Assembly: GCA_028282005.1 (NCBI GenBank)
Contig: JANQIV010000038.1
Span: 1-41,103 of the forward strand
Origin: Melioribacteraceae bacterium
GTDB taxonomy: Bacteria > Bacteroidota > Ignavibacteria > Ignavibacteriales > Melioribacteraceae
Direction: 5' to 3'
Length of the DNA: 41,103 bases
The position numbers and the translations under genes were made by a program. This document shows positions 34,912-41,103 of this stretch, in pieces. The notes under the pieces are model-generated. The model did not search any database and was not told the DNA's origin. It was given only the letters and a program-made list of their open reading frames with translations. Numbering within the stretch: position 1 is the stretch's first letter; every line of letters starts with the position of its first letter.

Positions 34912-35333
34912 GTGTTTATATCCGATCCTTCATTTAAATAAAACGGGTAAACATAGTTAAACCGTGTATTCGTAGTTGCAATCGTAAAGTCGATTGTTAT
35001 TCTAACTTCACCTTTTACGTCTGTTGATGAATCTATTTTAACTTCATTTAATATTACTCTCGGTTCATGGTAAAGTATTGCATCTTTAATCAAATCTTTC
35101 ATATATGTTATGAGCGTAATATTTATCGGTTCAAAAAGTAGCCTATCCATGTTGCACCCGTAAGTCGGCTGCATAATTCTTTCGGTCACTCGCGTTGAAA
35201 GCAAAATCTCAAGGCTGCTCATTATATCTTCCTCATCCGATAATAAAGCAACGCCTTTTGCACCTTTGTTAAAGTCAACCGGGAAAGCCCAGCCTGTTCC
35301 TAAAAAAGATTTATTTTCGCTATCGCTTTTCAT
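34908..35333 (-). CDS. gp25-like baseplate wedge (Afp9-like)
   Basis: The product is 141 residues of the gp25/lysozyme-like wedge family, structural despite the historical name. Visible markers are GTGWAFPVDF near the N-terminus, then SDEEDIMSSLEILLSTRVTERIMQPTYGCNMDRLLFEP. Here it links the sheath to the wedge. It lies 3 bases after the PAAR gene and overlaps the baseplate J gene by 4 bases. Length is standard. Confidence 0.93.
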   Translation of the reverse strand: MKSDSENKSFLGTGWAFPVDFNKGAKGVALLSDEEDIMSSLEILLSTRVTERIMQPTYGCNMDRLLFEPINITLITYMKDLIKDAILYHEPRVILNEVKIDSSTDVKGEVRITIDFTIATTNTRFNYVYPFYLNEGSDINT

Positions 35334-35336
35334 TTG

Positions 35337-35615
35337 TTATCCTATTATTACAGTCGGCAGACCCACCGCCGGTGCGGCACCGCAAGCGCAGATATCTCCA
35401 ACTCTCAATGCCGGCTTGCCACCAATTAAAACCGTCGTACTGCCCATAGTAAAAGGGCTCACTGTAGGTTGATGTACAATAGGCGGCAACGGACAAGTAT
35501 GCATATCTCCCAATACTGCCGCAGGCATTCCGCCAATTAGAACTGTCGGAACACCGGGGCCGGTTACGACACCGCCGTGAGTTGATAAATCTGTTACCCT
35601 AGCTGCGGGAGGCAT
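35337..35615 (-). CDS. PAAR-domain spike tip (Afp10-like)
   Basis: This is a 92-residue PAAR protein that caps the spike to form a sharp metal-bound tip. The repeat pattern is clear: PPAARVTDLSTHGG, VLIGGMPAAVLGD, VLIGGKPALRVGD. Candidate metal ligands are H13, H39, C41 and C76/C78. It has no C-terminal extension, so it is a bare tip without a fused effector. It lies between the spike gene (9 bases upstream) and the gp25-like gene (3 bases downstream). Confidence 0.95.
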   Translation of the reverse strand: MPPAARVTDLSTHGGVVTGPGVPTVLIGGMPAAVLGDMHTCPLPPIVHQPTVSPFTMGSTTVLIGGKPALRVGDICACGAAPAVGLPTVIIG

Positions 35616-35624
35616 TTTAATTCC

Positions 35625-37373
35625 TTAATTTATTTGTACAACAGAACCTTTGAGAACAGCGGCTGCACCGGTTGACATTTCAGCACCTGCACTTCCCTCT
35701 GCTTTAAATTGTGCGTTGGCTGATATTGTAATATTCGTGCCCTCAATTTTTACATCGCCAACAGCTTTTAAAATCAAATCTTTTGCAGACTCGATCGTAA
35801 TACCGTCCGTATTAAACGTTGCTTTATTGCCATTTTCGTCTTCAATAGTAATTACCCCCTCGTCCTCATCTACAGTAATTTTTTTACCGGCCGGTGTTTC
35901 CAAAGTCCAGCTCTTTTTCTCATCATTAAAAATCATTTTCATTTCGCTTCGAGTTACAAAACCTTTTTCATTGTTTGCATCCTCAGCAGTTAACGGAGCC
36001 GGTTTAGCACTACTGTTCACCATTCCCAGAATTACAGGGTCGCGCGGGTCATCATTTATAAAACCGACAATTACTTCATCTCCAATCTCAGGCAGGAAAA
36101 ACGATCCTCGGTTATCTCCGGCATCGAGTGTAGCGACGCGCGCCCAGAGGCCGTTGTTCTCATTATCAATAACCGGAATTTTTACAAGTACCCTGTTCTC
36201 GCCGTCAGGGTCTTCTTCAAGTTGAACAGCAACACCAATTTGAAGCCCGTAAATGTTGGGCACTAACCCTGCTGCAGGTCTATCAACAATATCTTCTTTA
36301 TTATAGAACCACATATCCGAGTAGCCGAATTGCACATCCGTTTCCCAGTTCTCAGGATTTATTTGATGACGAATACCGCTTACCAAAACATTGCCGTTGA
36401 ATCTGTCGCCAACTCCTTTCAGTTCAATCATGTCTCCGGGTTTTACTCCTGCAAAGCCTTGGAATTTAACTCTCCCGGTGATACGGGCAATTTTGCTTTT
36501 TATATTTTTTGCATCTGCCCAGCTTTTTATCTCTGCATCTTCAACGTTTCCTGAATGCTTTAAAGTATATTCCGATAAACCAATAACGTCCGCCAAATCC
36601 GATGAAGAAATATTGCCGTTTTCAACCACGCCGGGATCGGATGCTTCTTCTTCAATAAACTCCTGATCTTTGTAAAGCCATGAATGACTTTTAACAGATT
36701 CCAATTGTGTCCGTGCATCCATCTCCGCTTCGAACTCCATCATAGTTGATCCGTAAACCAATGTAAGTACAGCATCACTACTTGTATCCGGCTTTTTAAC
36801 AATTAGTTTGCCATCGTCAGGAAGAACTATTTGACTATTCATGTCAGCGCGTGAAGCAACAAAATCCCAATCAGTTGAATAATGCTGCACCATCTCTTTG
36901 TGCTGCAAATCTGTTGATTCAACATCTTTTTCGAGACCGTAATTGCCAATCACTTCCTCAATAATTTCACTGTCTGTGCTGTCGTAATAAATCAATCCTT
37001 TTCTTCCGACAGTCATTTTAACCGCTTTGTCTTTTGCTTCGATAACCAGCAGCGACGGCTTAAATTTCCGTACCTTCAACCCGTGCTTGATAATAATTCC
37101 TTTAAAAATTGTTTCGTTGCTTTGATGATACCCTGCCTGCACCTCTATTTCATTTCCCGGTTTAAAGTCATCGGTGTTACTGATCGGGAAATCTTCAGTT
37201 GCCGGATCACCATCAATAACAACTATCTTTGCACCGGATATTCTATTGAAAGATTTATTTACATCCACCGAAACAACTTGATAAGCTGTATTCAATTCAC
37301 TGCCGTCAATCAGTATTTTCATTGTCGGCAGATCAGACGGTGCCGGTGTCGGTATTACTCTTTCGTTAGCCAT
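35625..37373 (-). CDS. VgrG/gp27-gp5-like spike protein (Afp8-like)
   Basis: The product is 582 residues. The gp27-like part is residues 1 to about 370 (SDLPTMKILIDG opening, GYHQSNETIFKGIIIKHG, HYSTDWDFVASRAD). A gp5 OB-fold follows at about 375-460 (GVAVQLEEDPDGENRVLVKIPV, FFLPEIGDEVIVGFINDDPRDPVILG). A triple-beta-helix stalk occupies the rest, with short repeats such as GDVKIEGTNITIS. The trimer forms the central spike. No extra toxin domain is present. The start overlaps the LysM gene by 8 bases. Confidence 0.93.
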   Translation of the reverse strand: MANERVIPTPAPSDLPTMKILIDGSELNTAYQVVSVDVNKSFNRISGAKIVVIDGDPATEDFPISNTDDFKPGNEIEVQAGYHQSNETIFKGIIIKHGLKVRKFKPSLLVIEAKDKAVKMTVGRKGLIYYDSTDSEIIEEVIGNYGLEKDVESTDLQHKEMVQHYSTDWDFVASRADMNSQIVLPDDGKLIVKKPDTSSDAVLTLVYGSTMMEFEAEMDARTQLESVKSHSWLYKDQEFIEEEASDPGVVENGNISSSDLADVIGLSEYTLKHSGNVEDAEIKSWADAKNIKSKIARITGRVKFQGFAGVKPGDMIELKGVGDRFNGNVLVSGIRHQINPENWETDVQFGYSDMWFYNKEDIVDRPAAGLVPNIYGLQIGVAVQLEEDPDGENRVLVKIPVIDNENNGLWARVATLDAGDNRGSFFLPEIGDEVIVGFINDDPRDPVILGMVNSSAKPAPLTAEDANNEKGFVTRSEMKMIFNDEKKSWTLETPAGKKITVDEDEGVITIEDENGNKATFNTDGITIESAKDLILKAVGDVKIEGTNITISANAQFKAEGSAGAEMSTGAAAVLKGSVVQIN

Positions 37374-38046
37374 TATTATTTTCGCTGTTTACAACAGGAG
37401 GAAAAATTAAAGTATCCTCTGTTTTTAAATTTCTGAAATTGGATAGTTTGTTCGCCTTTGCTAATTGTATGTAATAGTTTTTATCACGGTACATTTTATA
37501 AGCCATTATTGGAAGTTTGTCTCCATCTTTTATAACTCTATAGTGTGTTAAGTCCGGCGAAGACTTTCTTTCTTCAGCAGCTCTTTTTGTATCTTCAATA
37601 TTTTCCGAAAATGTTGCGTTAATCTTTGCTCTAATCGGAGTCGCGTCAGGTTTAAATAATGTGTAAGTGACATCGGCAGTCTTTAAGACACATTTTGAAA
37701 TCAACGTACCCCAAGAAAGTTTTAAATAACGGGGTCTGTGTATTTCGCCGTCAAGTTTGTAACACACATCCAAGAACCATTCAACATCGGATTCAACATC
37801 CGTATCCACTCCGGAGACGCCTGTGCCGTCAATTGTAAACTCAAAAGTGAATTCACGAGGTTTCATTTTATCGAAGACTTGCGCACTCCCCGATGAGCCT
37901 TTGCCCTGAGCATCCTGGAAAAGTATCTCATATTTCAGAGTATACTTTTCCGGGTTGAACATCACTTCGTAAGTATCTACAGGATCGCCCTCATATTCTG
38001 CAGATTGATACGCTTCGATTAAAAACTTTTTTAGTTCGCCCGACAT
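37366..38046 (-). CDS. LysM-domain baseplate/tube adaptor (Afp7-like)
   Basis: The product is 226 residues. The N-terminal part (KKFLIEAYQSAEYEGDPVDTYEVMFNPEKY) and the central WGTLISKCVLKTADVTYTLF are conserved in Afp7-type tube-baseplate adaptors. A LysM-like module ends the protein (HYRVIKDGDKLPIMAYKMY..., about residues 175-222). In phage relatives (gp53/gp54 function) it joins spike to tube; the LysM fold here is a structural element, and cell-wall binding is not implied. The start overlaps the stop of the small DUF5908 gene as TAATG. Confidence 0.9.
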   Translation of the reverse strand: MSGELKKFLIEAYQSAEYEGDPVDTYEVMFNPEKYTLKYEILFQDAQGKGSSGSAQVFDKMKPREFTFEFTIDGTGVSGVDTDVESDVEWFLDVCYKLDGEIHRPRYLKLSWGTLISKCVLKTADVTYTLFKPDATPIRAKINATFSENIEDTKRAAEERKSSPDLTHYRVIKDGDKLPIMAYKMYRDKNYYIQLAKANKLSNFRNLKTEDTLIFPPVVNSENNNG

Positions 38047-38207
38047 TATCTTTCACTTTTGTCTTTTAAAATTTCCAGCACCTGGTCAACGCATTCCATT
38101 ACGATCTCTTCCTTTTCAAGCTTCTTTTCTTCTTTCGGTTTCTGCGTTTCTTTATGCTTTGTATTAATAACCGCTTTTATTACTATTTCGTTAATTAGTA
38201 TCGGCAT
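38046..38207 (-). CDS. Small eCIS protein of DUF5908 type (Afp6-like)
   Basis: The product is 53 residues, starting at ATG 38207. It opens MPILINEIVIKAVIN, the usual start of DUF5908 proteins, followed by a Lys/Glu-rich helix and a final VDQVLEILKDK helix. Such short genes sit between the tube gene and the LysM adaptor in most eCIS operons; in Afp it is gene 6. The exact role is unsettled, perhaps an assembly factor. It lies 6 bases after the second tube gene and overlaps the next gene by one base, which fixes its reading frame. Confidence 0.88.
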   Translation of the reverse strand: MPILINEIVIKAVINTKHKETQKPKEEKKLEKEEIVMECVDQVLEILKDKSER

Positions 38208-38213
38208 TTGCTT

Positions 38214-38663
38214 TTATAACCTGGTTCTTCTAAAGTATTGATAAGCAAGTTCAAGTGTTTCAACTACAATTGAGTTATCGGTAGATTTGAAATCCGATAT
38301 TGACCATTTAATTGGGTACGCATTTATAAAGCTGTATGTGTCGGCAACCGGTTCGTGTTCTTCGTTTAATAAAGTTACGTTTACTGTTTTAGTTTCAAAC
38401 TCGAAATTCTCAATTGCGTTTTTACACCAATCAATAAGCTCGGAATTAACAAATAATCCTCTCTTGAGAACAAGGTTTGAATACTTAGCACGACCGGGGA
38501 AGCGATGACTAAAACGGTTCTCGCCTCCCTCAACTAATTCTTCAACACCAAGTTCCGCATTTAAACCGGATACCTCTTGAAATCTCGTATCATCCGAATC
38601 GGATGAAATAGATTCAAACTCAACCCGGAAATGAAAACCTACCGGGGGATAATATGAAGGCAT
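38214..38663 (-). CDS. Inner tube protein, gp19/Afp5 type
   Basis: The product is 149 residues of the T4 gp19-like tube family. Family blocks: YYPPVGFHFRVEF, FQEVSGLNAELGVEELVEGGENRFSHRFPGRAKYSNLVLKRG, and a C-terminal VVETLELAYQYFRR. It has a longer N-terminal strand region and a distinct end compared with the neighbouring tube protein, as expected for the baseplate-proximal tube (Afp5-like) rather than the main tube. It lies 4 bases after that gene. Confidence 0.92.
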   Translation of the reverse strand: MPSYYPPVGFHFRVEFESISSDSDDTRFQEVSGLNAELGVEELVEGGENRFSHRFPGRAKYSNLVLKRGLFVNSELIDWCKNAIENFEFETKTVNVTLLNEEHEPVADTYSFINAYPIKWSISDFKSTDNSIVVETLELAYQYFRRTRL

Positions 38664-38667
38664 TTAA

Positions 38668-39099
38668 TTACCCGTTTTCTATTGTTAAACCTTCGTGCGC
38701 AATCTCAATAGATTCAATAGCAACCTCGTTGCCAGTTGCTTTTAATCCGGGACCTTCAACTTTAACCGGGAATGCGCTCACTGCTTTCCATGTCATTACC
38801 GGTTCGTGATTTTCATTCATCAAGCTTATTGTTAAATCTCTTCTTTCAACTTTGTTAAGTTTTGTTGTGTTCAGCCAATCATAGAATTCGTTGTCTGCAG
38901 GTAATACGCCTCTCTTAAGTGTTATGTTGCCGTACTTAGGTATTCCCGGCATTTTGATGCTCGAATAAACCGGACTCAAGCCGTCACGGTATTCTATCAT
39001 TTGTACTTCGATGTTAAGGCCGGATACTTCGGCAAATCCAAGGTTTGTACCGCCCCATTGAACTTGAAAATGAAATACTGGTAATGGATAGTCTGCCAT
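38668..39099 (-). CDS. Inner tube protein, gp19/Afp1 type
   Basis: The product is 143 residues, a tube subunit of the T4 gp19 family. Blocks: YPLPVFHFQVQWGG, FAEVSGLNIEVQMIEYRDGLSPVYSSIKMPGIPKYGNITLKRG, and a C-terminal VAIESIEIAHEGL. It probably forms the bulk of the hollow tube that carries cargo. It follows the sheath gene after 35 bases and precedes the second tube gene. Only these two tube genes are visible. Confidence 0.93.
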   Translation of the reverse strand: MADYPLPVFHFQVQWGGTNLGFAEVSGLNIEVQMIEYRDGLSPVYSSIKMPGIPKYGNITLKRGVLPADNEFYDWLNTTKLNKVERRDLTISLMNENHEPVMTWKAVSAFPVKVEGPGLKATGNEVAIESIEIAHEGLTIENG

Positions 39100-39134
39100 T
39101 TTATTTCATCCTTATTTTAATTTTATTTTCAATT

Positions 39135-41093
39135 TTATGATTCAATCATTTTATGTGAAAATTTAAGTATGATAAATTCAGCAGGCCTTACAACGGCCAT
39201 ACCGATTTCGACATTCATTCTTCCTTCAAGAATATCTTGTTGAGTCATGGTTGTACCCAATCCGACTTTTACAAAGAAAGAGTCGTCCGGTTTAGCTCCT
39301 TGCAAAGCACCATCTTTCCATTTTTGTATCAAATAGTTTTCTATCATCGCTTTTACTTTAATCCATGTATTCGCATCGTTCGGCTCAAACACTGCCCAAT
39401 AAGTTGATTTCTTTACAGACTCTTCAACCATGTTAAAGAAACGTCTCACCGGCACATAGCGCCATTCGTTATCATTACCCGCTAGTGTGCGTGCACCCCA
39501 AACAAGAATTCCCTTTCCAGTAAAGGCTCTAATTGCATTTATAGACTTACCGGCTGTTACATCAACATTTAAGTCTTCCTGTTCATCGTTATCGATTGTT
39601 TCGGTTAAACCGGTAACATCTGAAATACTAACGTTTGCAGGAGCTTTCCAAACTCCGCGTGATTCATCAACGTAAGCATAGATGCCCGCGATTGCACCAC
39701 TTGGCGGAAGTATAGTAGCTGAAGAGTTTAATTTTTTAATTATGCCTTTAAATACCGGGTGTGAATCATAAAGAGCTGTTTCGTAAGTTGATTCATAAGT
39801 ATCTGCGGCACTTACTAATTGACTTACAACAGCGTTTACTGTTGTAAAAATATTTTCGAGATATTTTAAACCGCTTAGCTGCTTGTCGGTATTAGAGGTT
39901 CCTGTAAAAATTGTCGCATCTGCTGCAGGATTATTCGCATGTGTTTTATCAAATATGCTGTCCCAGTTAGTTGAAGCAACAGTAATTACTGTCTCATATA
40001 AATTATATGATCCGGTTAAAGCTGAATCCGCACCTTTATCATAAGCAATTAAAGATGTCATTGCTGCTTTTAACGTACTGGAAATTAGATTGTCTGCATC
40101 AGTTTTTAAGCTGGAATTTTCAAGAGATGACCCGACAGCCCAGTCGTCAATTTTATCAACAAGGCCATAAATGAAAGTAAAAATAGCTTTGTATTTTGTA
40201 GCATCAGGTGCAGCTTTGAAAGCATCGACTGTGGCTGTATATTTTGCTTTTAAAGTGGGTTCAGTACCATTTAGTGTATCAATATCGGTATCAATTGTGT
40301 TAACGTCTGCTACAGCATCGTCAAGGCTGTCCACATAACCTTGTACGGTTGAGTCGGATGTTAAATTTTTCATTGTGAGAGTAGTGCCGCCTCTTGTTGT
40401 TTTCCCTTTGATATCTCTATAATGAACATCTTTACTTAAGTTTGTTTTAAGCCATGGTGTGTAAGCAGCACCATATTTAAGATTGTTCATTCCGATGTTG
40501 TCTCTAAAATCATCAACACCTTCTTCCCAATCAAAAGTTGGATCAGCATCTTTTGATTCCATTAAATCAAAGATTGAAAAGCGATCCATTAAATCCGCAC
40601 ACTGTGATAAAGCTTTAGTCTGCACCGAATAAAGATCATCACTTTCAAGCAGAACTGCATCCGGGAAAAGGATCATTGTTGGTTCGTCGTATTTTTTAAG
40701 TGCAGTGATGCCTCCTTCAAGGTCATCTTTTTCAATATCATCACTGTACGATCCAACCGAAATAATATAGCACTTACCGCCTCCGTTGTTAAAGAACATA
40801 CGAAGGCTGTCGTACATATAGTAAGTCGCATCCAGCGTGTGTGATGAAACCTCGTTGTTTTCATCCAGCTTTATTTCGGTTACTGAAACTGGCGGTGCTC
40901 CGCCGAATAATTCCTTGTATTCAAGAAGAGAAGTAACTTTCGTCGGAACATTCCGGAGATCGTCGGTATTAAATTCGGTTGCTTTTTCGGTATACCCTAT
41001 AAAAGCCGGAATGGCCGTTTCTACTTCCGCTACCGAAGGCGGAAATATTGATATTTCTTCGACGTAAACGTCGGGAGTTTTGTAAGTTGCCAT
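39135..41093 (-). CDS. Contractile sheath protein (Afp2/3/4-like) with large central insert
   Basis: The product is 652 residues. The N-terminus TPDVYVEEISIFPPSVAEVETAIPAFIGYTEKA and the C-terminus (WRYVPVRRFFNMVEESVKKS, then IGMAVVRPAEFIILKFSHKMIES) are classic sheath sequences. The conserved core is interrupted: about 220 residues (225-450) lie between YGAAYTPWLK and the ILPPSGAIAGIYAYVDESRGVWKAPAN block. The insert is Asp/Ala/Thr-rich and partly helical and should face outwards. A ribosome binding site (AGAAGG) lies 4 bases before the ATG, at the right window edge. This is the only sheath gene in view; others may precede it. Confidence 0.95.
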   Translation of the reverse strand: MATYKTPDVYVEEISIFPPSVAEVETAIPAFIGYTEKATEFNTDDLRNVPTKVTSLLEYKELFGGAPPVSVTEIKLDENNEVSSHTLDATYYMYDSLRMFFNNGGGKCYIISVGSYSDDIEKDDLEGGITALKKYDEPTMILFPDAVLLESDDLYSVQTKALSQCADLMDRFSIFDLMESKDADPTFDWEEGVDDFRDNIGMNNLKYGAAYTPWLKTNLSKDVHYRDIKGKTTRGGTTLTMKNLTSDSTVQGYVDSLDDAVADVNTIDTDIDTLNGTEPTLKAKYTATVDAFKAAPDATKYKAIFTFIYGLVDKIDDWAVGSSLENSSLKTDADNLISSTLKAAMTSLIAYDKGADSALTGSYNLYETVITVASTNWDSIFDKTHANNPAADATIFTGTSNTDKQLSGLKYLENIFTTVNAVVSQLVSAADTYESTYETALYDSHPVFKGIIKKLNSSATILPPSGAIAGIYAYVDESRGVWKAPANVSISDVTGLTETIDNDEQEDLNVDVTAGKSINAIRAFTGKGILVWGARTLAGNDNEWRYVPVRRFFNMVEESVKKSTYWAVFEPNDANTWIKVKAMIENYLIQKWKDGALQGAKPDDSFFVKVGLGTTMTQQDILEGRMNVEIGMAVVRPAEFIILKFSHKMIES

Positions 41094-41103
41094 AACACCT
41101 TCT

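Noticed and set aside
11875..41093. Reading the whole right part as a prophage (contractile tail)
   Set aside because: No capsid, portal, terminase, integrase or lysis cassette is visible, whereas the AAA+ ATPase, the CIS tape-measure type, DUF5908 and DUF4157 proteins are eCIS hallmarks.

Overview
The window is AT-rich and fits a Gram-negative bacterium of the Bacteroidota/Ignavibacteriota (FCB) group. The main pointers are a gingipain-type PorU (a type IX secretion system marker) at the left edge, Lys/Asn-rich proteins, and weak or absent Shine-Dalgarno sequences at many starts. Ignavibacteria is my best guess from flavour alone. I saw no rRNA, tRNA, CRISPR array, insertion sequence, integrase or phage replication gene.

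Left third (1-9315), mostly housekeeping and envelope genes: a partial porU (-); a tight minus-strand trio of endonuclease III, HD-domain hydrolase and BCP-type peroxiredoxin; a small secreted HEAT-repeat protein (+) with a terminator; a beta-barrel-like secreted protein (+); a membrane-anchored GH25 lysozyme (-) beside a small basic orphan (-); and a glycosyltransferase (+) whose metal-binding motifs look like polypeptide GalNAc-transferases rather than ordinary GT2 enzymes.

Middle (9592-11779, +): three DUF2589-like paralogues in a row. Between the second and third lies a small double-CxxC zinc-ribbon gene that appears to start at ATT behind a good ribosome binding site and has no ATG/GTG/TTG alternative that keeps both zinc knuckles.

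Right two thirds (11875-41093, all -): an extracellular contractile injection system (eCIS, Afp/PVC/MAC-like) in one run of tightly packed or overlapping genes. Reading from 41093 downwards: sheath, two inner-tube proteins, Afp6-like small protein (DUF5908), LysM baseplate/tube adaptor, VgrG-like spike, PAAR tip, gp25-like wedge, two large baseplate J-type wedge proteins, a 1488-residue protein ending in Ig-like domains, the tape-measure protein, and the AAA+ ATPase. The structural genes are followed directly by three effector-like genes: a DUF4157 protein with a second HExxH site and an EF-hand; a 1690-residue DUF4157 protein with a 14-residue repeat tract, three internal modules, a hydrophobic helical chassis and an HNH-like nuclease C-terminus; and a 631-residue protein with the same chassis but an ADP-ribosyltransferase-like C-terminus. 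Two of the three share a short N-terminal motif at the same residue position, a candidate loading signal. No immunity-like gene lies among them.

The injection machine itself belongs to a known class. The less described parts are the effector set (shared chassis, swapped C-termini, common N-terminal motif, second HExxH site), the Ig-domain protein, the ATT-start zinc ribbon with DUF2589 triplets, and the GalNAc-T-like bacterial enzyme. The cap/terminator gene and any further sheath genes would lie beyond the right edge.
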